In this document: positions 35,819 to 44,531 of the stretch, piece by piece | Position numbering within the stretch: the stretch's first letter is position 1 | Layout: each line of letters begins with the position of its first letter | Origin: JAKOWB01 sp038363005 | GTDB lineage: Bacteria > Pseudomonadota > Alphaproteobacteria > Kiloniellales > JACOMY01 | Length of the DNA stretch: 64,000 nucleotides | Assembly (NCBI GenBank): GCA_038363005.1 | Contig: JBBQBI010000001.1 | Location: 124,001 to 188,000, forward strand | Direction: 5' to 3' | Program-made: the position numbers and the translations under genes | The notes under the pieces: model-generated | Seen by the model: the letters and a program-made list of their open reading frames with translations, nothing else | What the model was told of the DNA's origin: nothing | Databases searched by the model: none

Positions 35819-36609
35819 ATTCGCTTCCAGCCCGTACGGCATTCGATAGGCTAAGCGGATGCGCAATCTCTTCCGCTACTTCAACAGCTCCCCTGCGGTG
35901 ATTCGAGCCGCTGTCATGCTCTATGTTCGCTACCCCCTATCGCTCCGCCAGGTCGAAGATTTGCTCCATGAGCGCGGCATCGACATCAGCCACGAGACCG
36001 TCCGGTTCTGGTGGAACCGCTTCGGACCGATCTTTGCCTCGGAAATCCGGAAGGGACGGCGGACACGATCCGCTCAGCTCATCCAGTGGCGCTGGCATCT
36101 CGATGAGGTCTTCGTCCGGATCAATGGCAAGGCCCACTATCTTTGGCGAGCCGTCGATCATGAAGGCGAAGTGCTCGAAGTCTATGTCACGAAGCGGCGG
36201 GACCGCAGGGCCGCGCTGACTTTTCTGAAGCGTGCCTTGAAGCGGCATGGGCGGCCTCGGTCGATCGTCACGGACAGGCTGCGCTCATACCGTGCCGCCC
36301 TTGCAGCCCTGGGGATTGCCGGACGACAGGACACCGGCAGATGGCAGAACAATCGGGCCGAAAACTCACATCAACCGATCCGAAGACGCGAGCGGGCCAT
36401 GCACCGCTTCCGAAGCATGGCGACGCTGCAGAAGTTCGCCGCCGTCCACGCCTCAGTCCACAACCACTTCAACCTCGAGCGCCATCTGAACCAACGCGCC
36501 GACTTCAAGGAACGCCGTGAGACGGCTCTTGTCGAATGGCAGCGTCTGGCAGCGTGAAGGGGGGCCGAAGCGACCTCGACACATCTGATCGAGTTAGTCT
36601 GACAATGCC
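35803..36609 (+). mobile_element. IS6-family insertion sequence, 807 bp
   Basis: The ends are imperfect inverted repeats: left GGCACTGTCAGAGTAAATTCG (35803-35823) and right, read inwards, GGCATTGTCAGACTAACTCG (36609-36590), with about 17 of 20 positions equal. One DDE transposase fills the element. Size and ends are typical for IS6. The bases directly outside are CGGCGCCT on the left and CGGCGCGG on the right, equal in 6 of 8 positions, so an 8-bp target duplication is not clean. The two flanks belong to different genes. Confidence 0.88.
35859..36557 (+). CDS. IS6-family transposase
   Basis: The 232-residue product has an N-terminal HTH region with SLRQVEDLLHERGIDISHETV and the DDE catalytic core: D82 in WHLDEVF, D139 in IVTDRL and E168 in NNRAENSHQP, with family spacing. 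It appears complete and without frameshift, so the element may be active. IS6 elements move by forming cointegrates and often cause neighbouring deletions, which fits the mismatch of the flanks. Confidence 0.93.
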   Translation: MRNLFRYFNSSPAVIRAAVMLYVRYPLSLRQVEDLLHERGIDISHETVRFWWNRFGPIFASEIRKGRRTRSAQLIQWRWHLDEVFVRINGKAHYLWRAVDHEGEVLEVYVTKRRDRRAALTFLKRALKRHGRPRSIVTDRLRSYRAALAALGIAGRQDTGRWQNNRAENSHQPIRRRERAMHRFRSMATLQKFAAVHASVHNHFNLERHLNQRADFKERRETALVEWQRLAA

Positions 36610-36715
36610 CGGCGCGGACCTGACCAACGCCAACACGACGGGCGCCAAGATGGGCCTCAACAAGTATTGCAACACCACGATGCCGGACGGCGGCGTGAAG
36701 AACGACAACTGCTGA
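36605..36715 (+). pseudogene. Pentapeptide-repeat protein, C-terminal remnant
   Basis: The frame after the IS reads GADLTNANTTGAKMGLNKYCNTTMPDGG and ends KNDNC. A(D/N)LxxA repeats followed by the CNTTMPDG tail are typical of the C-terminus of pentapeptide-repeat proteins. The N-terminal part is missing and is not present left of the IS. The ATG at 36605 belongs to the IS end, so a 36-residue fused peptide could be read but is unlikely to be functional. Confidence 0.8.
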
Positions 36716-36753
36716 CCAAGCCTAGCCACCTGCCAAGGCCCTGTGGCCGGGCC

Positions 36754-37635
36754 TCAGCGATCCACTGATGCCGGCGGATCGTCGGGTGCCGCCCAGGTCT
36801 GGCCCAGCGCGGTGATCAGGGTCTGCACCAGGCCGATGGCGCCGGAGATCGGCTGCAGCTGGGCAGCCGCGCCGGCATCGACGAACAGCGCGGTCTGGGC
36901 ATTGCGCGCCAGGGGGCTGTCGGGGCCGTCGGTGATGGCCAGGATGCGGCGACCGCTGACGTTGGCGTCCAGCACCGCGTCGACCACCGGCTGCGAGTAG
37001 GGCGGGAAGGCGATGGCTACCAGCAGGTCATCGGGCCCCATGGTGCTGGCCTGCGGCCCGGCCATGCCGCCGGAGAAATCCAGCGCGCTGCAGGAATGCT
37101 CGGAGCGGATCAGGCCGTACATCAGGTAGGCGGCGATGGGTCGCGAGCGGCGCAGCCCGGCGACGTAGATGTGGCGCGCGCCGCGCAGCAACTCGACCGC
37201 GTCGGCCAGGGTCTCGGGCGAGCAGCGCTCGGCCAGGCGTTGCAGCGCGACCACCTGGGCGGCGATGCAGCTGTCGAGGATCTCCTTCAGGTCGGGTGGT
37301 GACAGGCGGCGTGCGTTCTGCTGCTCGACCTGGTCGCGCACCTTGGCGTTGCCCTCGATCAGGCGCTGGCGGAAGACGCGCTGCAGGTCGGAGAAGCCGG
37401 AATAGCCGAACTCCTTGGCGAAGCGGATCAGGGTCGAGGGCTGGATGCCCAGCGTCTCGGCGATGGTCGAGGTGGTGTTCAGCGCGAAGCCGTTGGGCTC
37501 CTCCAGCGCGGCCCGCGCGATGCGCTGCAGGTGCGGGCTGAGGTCGGCAAAGCGATCGCGGACCCGCTGCCGCAGTGCCTCGAAGGTTTCCGGAGTTGTG
37601 CCGCTCGCGGGCTCGTCCGTTCGTGTCAGTGCCAT
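36754..37635 (-). CDS. MurR/RpiR-family transcriptional regulator
   Basis: The 293-residue product has an N-terminal RpiR-type HTH (TFEALRQRVRDRFADLSPHLQRIA, then TIAETLGIQPSTLIRFAKEFGYSGFSDLQ) and a C-terminal sugar-isomerase (SIS) domain from about residue 130 with HIYVAGLRRSRPIA, which binds sugar phosphates or similar effectors. It stands divergent from the ABC transporter and catabolic genes and most likely controls them from the palindromes in the shared gap. The start at 37635 keeps the family N-terminus; ATGs at 37674 and 37707 are alternatives, the last with AAGGA upstream. Confidence 0.85.
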   Translation of the reverse strand: MALTRTDEPASGTTPETFEALRQRVRDRFADLSPHLQRIARAALEEPNGFALNTTSTIAETLGIQPSTLIRFAKEFGYSGFSDLQRVFRQRLIEGNAKVRDQVEQQNARRLSPPDLKEILDSCIAAQVVALQRLAERCSPETLADAVELLRGARHIYVAGLRRSRPIAAYLMYGLIRSEHSCSALDFSGGMAGPQASTMGPDDLLVAIAFPPYSQPVVDAVLDANVSGRRILAITDGPDSPLARNAQTALFVDAGAAAQLQPISGAIGLVQTLITALGQTWAAPDDPPASVDR

Positions 37636-37712
37636 GGTGCTGCGGTGCCAACCCCTCGTGTTCCGCCGGAGCATAGTCGCATTCGGCGGAGCTGTCTTTT
37701 GGGACATAGAAC

Positions 37713-37745
37713 GAATATTCCTTGACATAAATCGAAAATATTTTC
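37713..37745. promoter_or_regulatory. Two AT-rich palindromes and -35 box: likely RpiR operator
   Basis: GAATATTC (37713-37720) and GAAAATATTTTC (37734-37745) are perfect palindromes with centres 23 bp apart, about two helical turns. TTGACA (37722-37727) lies between them in the direction of the transporter genes, so the longer palindrome covers the spacer to the -10 region. The stretch is strikingly AT-rich in this GC-rich genome. Binding by the neighbouring regulator is inference. Confidence 0.6.
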
Positions 37746-37833
37746 AATTCTCTGTTCCAGGCCTTCACCCGTGCTGGGTTGGGGCCGGCATGGCAAGGCC
37801 CGCCAAGAAGCGGGCGATCCCAGGGAGGAACTC

Positions 37834-39123
37834 ATGTTCAAGTCCAAGATCTCGCGCCGCCGGCTGCTCGGCTCGGCGGTCGCAGCGGGTGGGGCCACCG
37901 CATTCTTCGGGCCTTGGAAGCACAATCGTGTCTATGCCGCTTCGACCGACAAGCCGATCCGCATCGGTCTGACGGCGGATGCCAGCGGGCAGTACGCCAA
38001 CTCCGGCGCCAGCGACCGTCGCGGCATGATCATGGCGATCGACGAAGCCAACGCGAAGGGCGGCGTGCTGGGACGGAAGGTCGAGTACTTCCACATCGAC
38101 ACCGAGACCACGCCGGCCACCGGCAGCCGCGTCGCCGAGCGCATGATCACGCGCGAGGACTGCGGCTTTCTGGTCGGCGCACTGAGCTCGGGCGTCGCCA
38201 ACGCCATCGGCCAGGTGGCGCAGAAGTACGGCGTGCTCTACATGAACAGCAACTCCTCCTCGCCCACCGAGAGTGGCGAGAACTGCCACCGCGTCAAGTT
38301 CGTGTGGGACGGCAACGGCGCCAACTTCGCCAAGGCGGCGATCAAGAACGCCATCGACAGCTTCGGCAGCAAGTTCATGCTGCTGACCAATGACTATGTC
38401 TGGGGCCACGACACCGCGGCCGCGACCCGCAAGCTGCTGACCGAGTACGGCGGCACGGTGGTCGACGAGATCCTGGTGCCGCAGGGCACGCGCGATTTCT
38501 CGGCCGCGCTGCTGACCATCCAGCAGGCCAATCCCGACGTGGTCGCCGCCGCCGTCGGCGGTGACGACCAGAAGGCCATGCGCCAGCAGGTGGCACAGCT
38601 CGGCATGGGCTCCAAGCCGGCCTGGATCAACAACCAGCAGGATTGGCCCGACGTCTATGGCCTGCCGGTCGACAACCTCTTCGGCGTCTTCGGCACCACC
38701 TGGTACTACCGCCTCGACCTGCCGGGCGTCGCCGAGTTCGTGCAGCGCTACCAGGCGGCTTTCCCGGAAACCGCGATGCGAGTCCCCGGAAACGTCTTCT
38801 ACAACGGCTATATGTGCACGCGTGAGCTGCTGGCGGCGGTGGAGCGCGCCGGCACCACCAACAACATCGCCGTCATCAAGGCGCTGGAAGGCCATGTCAT
38901 GCCGGCCAAGGACCGCATGCAGCACTTCGATGCGATGATCGATCCGGTCACCCACCAGGTGCAGCAGACCATCTACCTGGCCACGGCGAACACCGCGCCG
39001 GCGGAGAAGGACGACCTCTTCAGCATCCTGACCCAGTCGACGCCGGAGGCGGTGAAGGACACTGCGGCGCCGGGTGCCTGCAAGCTGGAAAGCTACGAGG
39101 CGACGCCGACCTTCGACGCCTGA
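37834..39123 (+). CDS. ABC transporter substrate-binding protein (branched-chain amino acid type)
   Basis: The 429-residue product starts with a twin-arginine type signal (SRRRLLGSAVAAGGA, cut near VYA-A) and continues as a Peripla_BP_6 protein: PIRIGLTADASGQYANSGASDRRG at about residue 40, FLVGALSSGVANAIG near residue 110, then the two-lobed Leu/Ile/Val-type fold. Such proteins bind amides, amino acids, urea or polyols as well as branched-chain amino acids. The ATG at 37834 follows GGGAGGA. It leads the transporter operon; the ligand is not clear from sequence. Confidence 0.9.
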   Translation: MFKSKISRRRLLGSAVAAGGATAFFGPWKHNRVYAASTDKPIRIGLTADASGQYANSGASDRRGMIMAIDEANAKGGVLGRKVEYFHIDTETTPATGSRVAERMITREDCGFLVGALSSGVANAIGQVAQKYGVLYMNSNSSSPTESGENCHRVKFVWDGNGANFAKAAIKNAIDSFGSKFMLLTNDYVWGHDTAAATRKLLTEYGGTVVDEILVPQGTRDFSAALLTIQQANPDVVAAAVGGDDQKAMRQQVAQLGMGSKPAWINNQQDWPDVYGLPVDNLFGVFGTTWYYRLDLPGVAEFVQRYQAAFPETAMRVPGNVFYNGYMCTRELLAAVERAGTTNNIAVIKALEGHVMPAKDRMQHFDAMIDPVTHQVQQTIYLATANTAPAEKDDLFSILTQSTPEAVKDTAAPGACKLESYEATPTFDA

Positions 39124-39210
39124 CCGCCACGTCCGCACAAAGCCGCGACCGGGCCTTTCGGCGCCCGGTCGCGGCCCCCGTTCCGCACGGCTGAGCGCTG
39201 GAAGGCCCGC

Positions 39211-40131
39211 ATGCTCGCGCTGCTCCCTCACATCGTCAACGGACTGACACTCGGCCTGCTCTTCGCGCTGATCGCGCTGGGCTTCATGCTGATCGTCGGG
39301 GTGATGGAGGTGATCAACCTGGCGCATGGGTCGCTGTTCACCCTGGGCGCCTATCTGGCGCTCTCCACCATCGGTGCCGACTGGTTCGCCGGCACCGGTT
39401 TCGGCAGCTGGTGGTTGGGCCTGCCGGTCGCCGCGCGCTACGTCGTGGCGCTGGCCCTCGGGCCGCTGCTGGCCGGCGCCGCCGGGCTGCTGCTCGAACT
39501 CTGCCTGCGTCCGACCTATGGCAAGGCGCCGCTCTATGGCCTGCTGCTGACCTTCGGCGCCGCGCTGGTGATCGAGGAGGTCATCCGCCTGGTCTGGGGC
39601 ACCGGCGAGCAGCACCTGCCGATCCCGGCGGGAATCGATGGGGCCTTCCTGCTGGGCGGGCTGATCTTCTCCACCTACAAGTTCTTCGCCGCCGGCTTCA
39701 GCATCGTCGCCATCCTGGGGGTCTGGCTGTTCCTCGAACGCACGCCCTATGGCGCCATCATCAAGGCCGGCGCGCATGACAGCGAGATGGTGCGCGCCCT
39801 GGGCTACGACTTGTCCAAGCTGCGCCTGCTGGTGTTCGGTTTCGGCGCTGCGCTGGCCGGCCTGGCCGGCGTCATCATGGCGCCGATCTGGGGGCTGCGG
39901 CCGCACCTCGGCATCGACGTGGTGATCCCCGCCTTCCTGATCATCGTCATCGGCGGCGTCGGCAGCTTCTGGGGCGCGGTGATCGCCGCCATCCTGGTCG
40001 GCCTGGCCGTCGGCGTGACCGGCGCCTATGCCCCGGCCTGGTCGCTGCTGTCGATGTACGTCCTGCTGGTGCTGGTGCTCGGGTTCCGCTCGCGCGGCCT
40101 GCTGGGCCGCAAGAGCGCGCTGGAAAACTGA
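39211..40131 (+). CDS. ABC transporter permease (LivH type)
   Basis: The 306-residue inner-membrane protein has eight or so hydrophobic helices and the LivH patterns GLLFALIALGFMLIVGVMEVINLAHG at the start and FGFGAALAGLAGVIMAP near residue 210 (coupling region). It is followed four bases later by the LivM-type permease. Together they form the membrane channel. Confidence 0.92.
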   Translation: MLALLPHIVNGLTLGLLFALIALGFMLIVGVMEVINLAHGSLFTLGAYLALSTIGADWFAGTGFGSWWLGLPVAARYVVALALGPLLAGAAGLLLELCLRPTYGKAPLYGLLLTFGAALVIEEVIRLVWGTGEQHLPIPAGIDGAFLLGGLIFSTYKFFAAGFSIVAILGVWLFLERTPYGAIIKAGAHDSEMVRALGYDLSKLRLLVFGFGAALAGLAGVIMAPIWGLRPHLGIDVVIPAFLIIVIGGVGSFWGAVIAAILVGLAVGVTGAYAPAWSLLSMYVLLVLVLGFRSRGLLGRKSALEN

Positions 40132-40135
40132 GCCC

Positions 40136-41146
40136 ATGATCACGCTGTCCGATATCCCGCGCCGCGGCGGTTCGCCCTTCACCTGGCCGATGGGGCTCTT
40201 CCTCGCCGGCCTGGCGACGGCGCCGCTCTGGTTGGCGCCCATCGGGCTCTACCAGTATCTCGGCGTGGAGATCGCCATCTGGATTCTCTTCGCCCTCGGT
40301 TTCAACCTGCTGTTCGGCTACATCGGGCTGCACTCCTTCGGCCACGGCGCTTACCTCGGCATCGGCGCCTATGCCTTCGGCCTGTTCCAGAAAAACGTCG
40401 ACGTCAGCCTGTGGGGTGGGCTGGGCGCGGCGGTGCTGGCGGCCACGCTTGCCGGCGCGCTGGTAGGTGCCTGCCTGTCACACCGGCGTGGCATCTACTT
40501 CGCGCTGATGTCGATCGGCTTCGGCCAGCTCTTCTGGTTCTCCGCCATCAAGCTGCGCCACATCACCGGCGGCGAGGATGGGCTGCTGGGGATCCCGCGC
40601 CCCGACCTGGTGATCGGCGGCTGGCGCTTCGACTTGAACGATAATGCCGCCTTCTACTGGTTCGTCGCCGCCATCACCGGGCTGGTGACGCTGGTGCTGT
40701 GGCGGCTGGCCAACGCGCCCTTCGGCCGGGTGCTGCAGGCGATCCGGCAGAACGAGACCCGCGCCAGCTTCGTCGGCTACGACGTCTGGCGCTACAAGTG
40801 GGCGACCTTCACGCTCTCGGCGGCTGTCGCGGGCCTGGCCGGCGGTTTGTTCGCCATGGCGCAGCAGAGCGCCTATCCCGACGTCATGAGCCTGCACCAG
40901 TCCGGCCTCATCGTCATGATGGTGCTGGTGGGCGGCGGCCTGGTGAGCTTCTGGGGCCCAGTGCTGGGGGTGCTGCTCTACTTCATCGCGCGTGATGTGC
41001 TGGGCGGCCTGACCGAGACCTGGCTGCTGTGGTACGGGCTGATGTTCGTGGTCATGGTGATGGTCCGCCCGGAGGGTGTCGCCGGCCTGCTGCAGGGGCT
41101 GCGCCGCCGCCCCGACGGGCGCCCCGCGCCGCTCGGCAAGGCCTGA
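40136..41146 (+). CDS. ABC transporter permease (LivM type)
   Basis: The 336-residue inner-membrane protein has about nine spans and the LivM features FALGFNLLFGYIGLHSFGHGAYLGIGAYA near residue 50 and the cytoplasmic coupling segment RVLQAIRQNETRASFVGYDVWRYK near residue 200. The start ATG at 40136 follows the previous stop by four bases. Confidence 0.92.
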   Translation: MITLSDIPRRGGSPFTWPMGLFLAGLATAPLWLAPIGLYQYLGVEIAIWILFALGFNLLFGYIGLHSFGHGAYLGIGAYAFGLFQKNVDVSLWGGLGAAVLAATLAGALVGACLSHRRGIYFALMSIGFGQLFWFSAIKLRHITGGEDGLLGIPRPDLVIGGWRFDLNDNAAFYWFVAAITGLVTLVLWRLANAPFGRVLQAIRQNETRASFVGYDVWRYKWATFTLSAAVAGLAGGLFAMAQQSAYPDVMSLHQSGLIVMMVLVGGGLVSFWGPVLGVLLYFIARDVLGGLTETWLLWYGLMFVVMVMVRPEGVAGLLQGLRRRPDGRPAPLGKA

Positions 41147-41156
41147 GGTCCGGGCC

Positions 41157-41900
41157 ATGGCGCTCTTCACCGCGCAGAACATCCAGAAACGCTTCGGTGC
41201 CCGCGTGGTGCTGGAAAACATCTCGCTGTCCATCGAAGCCGGCACGGTGCACGGCATCATGGGGCCGAACGGCGCCGGCAAGACCACCTGCTTCCACGTG
41301 CTGACCGGCCAGCATCGCCCCGACGCCGGCCGCATCACCTTCGACGGGCAGGACATCACCGGGCTGCCGCCGCACCGCATCGCCCGCCTGGGCATTTCGC
41401 GCTCCTTCCAGATCATGAACCTGTTCGACGACACCGTGGTGCTGGAGAACGTGCTGCTGGCCCTGCCGGCCTTCCGCGCCATCGGCCGCAGCCCGACCCG
41501 CAAGGTCTTCGGCAATGCCGCGCTGACCGACCGGGCGCTGGAAGTCCTCGCGCTGGTCGGACTGGAGGATCGCGCCTGGGACAAGGCCAAGGCGCTGTCC
41601 TATGGCGACCGCCGCGCGCTGGAGATCGCCGTGGCGCTGGCGGCCGAGCCGCGCATCCTGTTCCTGGACGAACCCACCTCGGGCCTGGGCGCGGAGGCGA
41701 CGCGCAGCCTGGCCACGCTGATCGGCCGCCTGCGCAGCCGCTACACCATTGTGATGATCGAACACGACATGCGCTTCCTGTTCGACCTGGCCGACCGCAT
41801 CTCGGTGATCCACTGGGGCCAGGTCATCGCCGAGGACACGCCGGCCGCGCTGCAGGCTAACAAGTGGGTGGCGCGCTCCGCCCTGGGCGGGACAGCGTGA
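41157..41900 (+). CDS. ABC transporter ATPase (LivG type)
   Basis: The 247-residue ATPase has Walker A GPNGAGKTT near residue 36, Q-loop SRSFQIMNLF, signature LSYGDRR near residue 145, Walker B ILFLDEPTSGL near residue 165 and the switch His in IEHDM. LSYG in place of LSGG is normal for LivG. Its stop shares a base with the start of the next gene. Confidence 0.94.
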   Translation: MALFTAQNIQKRFGARVVLENISLSIEAGTVHGIMGPNGAGKTTCFHVLTGQHRPDAGRITFDGQDITGLPPHRIARLGISRSFQIMNLFDDTVVLENVLLALPAFRAIGRSPTRKVFGNAALTDRALEVLALVGLEDRAWDKAKALSYGDRRALEIAVALAAEPRILFLDEPTSGLGAEATRSLATLIGRLRSRYTIVMIEHDMRFLFDLADRISVIHWGQVIAEDTPAALQANKWVARSALGGTA

Positions 41901-42595
41901 TGCTGGAGGTCCAGGACATCGAGACCTTCTATGGCGAGACGCAGGCGCTGTTCGGCGCCTCGCTGCGGGTCGAGAGCGCCGAGATCGTCGCGCTGCTGGG
42001 CCCCAACGGTGCCGGCAAGACCACGCTGCTGCGCTCGGTCCTCGGCCTCTCGCCGCCGCGGCGCGGCCAGATCAGCTTCGACGGGCGGGACATCACGCGC
42101 CTGCCGACGCACCGCATTGCCCGCCTGGGCGTCGGCTGGGTGCCCGACGACCGCCGCGTCTTCCCCACCTTGACGGCGGCGCGCAACCTCAGCCTCGGCA
42201 CCCGCAAGACGCGCTTTCGCGCTTGGAGCCAGGCGGAGATGTGCGAGGTCTTCCCCGCCCTGCCGCACCTGTTGGCGCGCGAGTGCGAGAACATGTCGGG
42301 CGGCGAGCTGCAGATGGTGGCGATCTCGCGCGCGTTGCTGGGATCGCCCGGCATCGTGCTGTTCGACGAGCCCAGCCAGGGCCTGGCGCCGAAGATCGTG
42401 CAGGACGTGCTGCGCACCGTGCGGCGCCTGAAGGCCGAGGGGCTGTCGGTCCTGCTGGTCGAGCAGAACGCCCTGGCGGCGCTGGAGGTGGCGGATCGCG
42501 TCTATGTGCTGGACCGCGGCCACATCGCGCACGAGGGGCCGGCCCGCGCGCTGCTGGATGACGCGGCGCTGCGCCGCCGCCTGATCGGGATCTAG
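41900..42595 (+). CDS. ABC transporter ATPase (LivF type)
   Basis: The 231-residue ATPase has Walker A GPNGAGKTT near residue 35, signature NMSGGELQ near residue 132, Walker B IVLFDEPSQGLAP near residue 155 and the switch region VLLVEQNA, where Gln replaces the switch His, as is usual for LivF. It follows the LivG-type gene with one base overlap. Confidence 0.94.
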   Translation: MLEVQDIETFYGETQALFGASLRVESAEIVALLGPNGAGKTTLLRSVLGLSPPRRGQISFDGRDITRLPTHRIARLGVGWVPDDRRVFPTLTAARNLSLGTRKTRFRAWSQAEMCEVFPALPHLLARECENMSGGELQMVAISRALLGSPGIVLFDEPSQGLAPKIVQDVLRTVRRLKAEGLSVLLVEQNALAALEVADRVYVLDRGHIAHEGPARALLDDAALRRRLIGI

Positions 42596-42598
42596 GCC

Positions 42599-43222
42599 AT
42601 GACCGCGATGCTGCAGGTCCAGGGGTTGCAGAAGATCTACACCAGGGGGCGTTTCGACCGCACACCCACGTTTCGCCTGGCCGCCGACTTCACCATCGAG
42701 GGGCCGGGCATCGTCGGCATGATGGGACCCAACGGCTCCGGCAAGACCACGCTGTTCGAGCTGATCACCGGCTCCAACCGGCCGAGCGCCGGGCAGGTCC
42801 TGGTACAGGGGCGCGACATCCACAAGGTCCGCACCGACCAGCGCGACCGCCTGGCGATCCACTATCACCAGTCCTACCAGGTGCGGCACTTCCGCAGCTT
42901 CACGCCGAACCTGCTGCTGCGGCCGGCGGGGTCCGACTATCCGCTGGTCCATCTGTTCGACGAGCCGCAGTTCAACACCCAGGACGGCTACATCGGCTTC
43001 ATGCTGGAGTTCTTTCGCCGGCTGCGCGCCGAGGGCCGGCTGGTGTTCCTCTGCGTGCATCCGAACGAGCGCTTCCACCTGGAGATCCTGCAGGAGATCT
43101 GCGAGCGCTTCATCTTCGTCCAGCAGGGCAACGTGACGCCGCTGGCCGACTACGCCGCGTTGCTGGCGCATGCGCCGGCGCAGGCCTACCTAGGCGACTT
43201 GCTGGGGGAGCGCGCGGCATGA
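42599..43222 (+). CDS. Short ABC-type ATPase lacking the signature motif
   Basis: The 207-residue product has Walker A at residues 43-50 (GPNGSGKT), a Q-loop-like YHQSYQ near residue 91, Walker B VHLFDEPQ with DE at 121-122 and a switch His at 154. Only about 27 residues separate Q-loop and Walker B, so the helical subdomain with the LSGGQ signature is absent. It therefore cannot form a normal ATPase dimer in which each half completes the other's site, except asymmetrically with a complete partner. It sits right after the two normal ATPases and overlaps the cupin gene by four bases, so it belongs to this transport or catabolic unit. Its role is unknown. Confidence 0.8.
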   Translation: MTAMLQVQGLQKIYTRGRFDRTPTFRLAADFTIEGPGIVGMMGPNGSGKTTLFELITGSNRPSAGQVLVQGRDIHKVRTDQRDRLAIHYHQSYQVRHFRSFTPNLLLRPAGSDYPLVHLFDEPQFNTQDGYIGFMLEFFRRLRAEGRLVFLCVHPNERFHLEILQEICERFIFVQQGNVTPLADYAALLAHAPAQAYLGDLLGERAA

Positions 43223-43533
43223 AGGTCTTCTGCACCGCCGCCTATCCTCTGCCGGTGTCGCGCGCCGCCGTGCAGGCGGACCATCCCGACTTCAGCTTTG
43301 GCGAGTTCCACGATCCACCGGGCCAGGTCTGGGCCGATTTCGTGCACGCGGCGGACGAATTCGTCGTGGTGGCCGAGGGCAGCGTCGAGATCGAGGTGGC
43401 GGGCGAGACCGCGTGCTGCGGCCCCGGCGACCTGGTGCGCATCCCGGCCGGCGCGCGCCACAGCCTGCGCACCGCCAAGACCGCCGGCAGCGTCTGGTTC
43501 TATGGCTATGGCCACTTCGGAGGCGAGGCATGA
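43219..43533 (+). CDS. Cupin-domain protein
   Basis: The 104-residue product is a single cupin barrel: DEFVVVAEGSVEIEVAGE and GPGDLVRIPAGARHSLRT with the second-motif His, while the first motif has lost the usual HxH (HAADEF). It overlaps both neighbours by four bases, showing tight coupling. It may be a sugar isomerase-like or binding protein in the pathway; the activity cannot be named. Confidence 0.82.
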   Translation: MKVFCTAAYPLPVSRAAVQADHPDFSFGEFHDPPGQVWADFVHAADEFVVVAEGSVEIEVAGETACCGPGDLVRIPAGARHSLRTAKTAGSVWFYGYGHFGGEA

Positions 43534-44531
43534 GCGCGCGTCCACGCGTGGCCCTGGTCGGGGCTGGGATGATCAGCCTCTACCACCTGCGCGCCTGGCA
43601 GGCCGCCGGCGCCGAGGTGGTGGCGGTCTGCGACCTCGATCCCGCCAAGGCCGCCGCGCGGGCCGCTGAGTTCGGCATTGCCCGGGTCTACGAAACGCCA
43701 GAGGCGCTGTTCGCCGCCGGTGGCTTCGAGAGCGCCGATATCGCCGCCTCGGTCGGCGCGCACGCCCCGGTGGCCCGACTGGCCGCCGACCACGGCGTCC
43801 ACATCATGGTGCAGAAGCCGCTGTGCGAAACGGTCGCCGAGGCCAAGGCGCTGGTGGACTATGTAGGGGACCGCGTGCGCTTCATGGTCCACGAGAACTA
43901 CCGCTTCCGGCCGCACTACCTGACGGTGCGGCGCTGGATCGACGAGGGGCGCATCGGCACGCCGCGGCACGCCGCCATCTCCTGCCGCGGCTCGGGCCTC
44001 TGCCCAAGGCCGGGCGATGTGCCCTTCCTGATCGCGCGGCAACCCTACCTGACCGGCTTCAAGCGCAACCTGGTCTTCGAGACCATGATCCATCACCTCG
44101 ACGTGCTGCGCTGCCTGGTCGGGCCGCTGAGTGTGGTGGCGGCGCGCCTCAATCGCCTGGCCGAGGACCTGCCGGGCGAGGACACCGCCGCCATCCTGAT
44201 GCAGGGCGCCGACGGCCTGATCGCCACCGCCGACGGCAGCCTCTGCGCGCCGGGCTATCCGCCGCTGCATGGCGACCGGCTGGAGGTGATCGGCACCCGG
44301 GGTACCATCGTGATGGAGCTGAACCGCGTCTTCCTGGTCGGCGCCGAGCAGGAAGCTGTCGAGGTCGACCTGCTGGGGCGCTACCAAGAGTGCTTCACCA
44401 CCGCCATGACCGCCTTCCTGGCCGGGCTGCGCGACGGCACGCCCTTCGAGACCGACCGCTTGGACAATCTGGAGACACTTCGCCTGATGGAAAGCGTCTA
44501 TCGGGCCGCAGGAGTGCAGGTGACCGCATGA
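43530..44531 (+). CDS. Gfo/Idh/MocA-family oxidoreductase
   Basis: The 333-residue product has the N-terminal Rossmann fold VALVGAGMISLYHLRAW, the family EKP motif in the form VQKPLC near residue 95 and the C-terminal alpha/beta domain with FETMIHHLDVLRCLVGP. Such enzymes oxidise sugars, inositols or their acids with NAD(P). The Gln in place of the common Glu of EKP is noted. It lies in the overlapping catabolic operon. Confidence 0.87.
   Translation: MSARPRVALVGAGMISLYHLRAWQAAGAEVVAVCDLDPAKAAARAAEFGIARVYETPEALFAAGGFESADIAASVGAHAPVARLAADHGVHIMVQKPLCETVAEAKALVDYVGDRVRFMVHENYRFRPHYLTVRRWIDEGRIGTPRHAAISCRGSGLCPRPGDVPFLIARQPYLTGFKRNLVFETMIHHLDVLRCLVGPLSVVAARLNRLAEDLPGEDTAAILMQGADGLIATADGSLCAPGYPPLHGDRLEVIGTRGTIVMELNRVFLVGAEQEAVEVDLLGRYQECFTTAMTAFLAGLRDGTPFETDRLDNLETLRLMESVYRAAGVQVTA

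Noticed and set aside
36700..36760. Right attachment site repeating the tRNA-Lys 3' end
   Set aside because: No copy of the tRNA 3' sequence is visible after the pentapeptide remnant.
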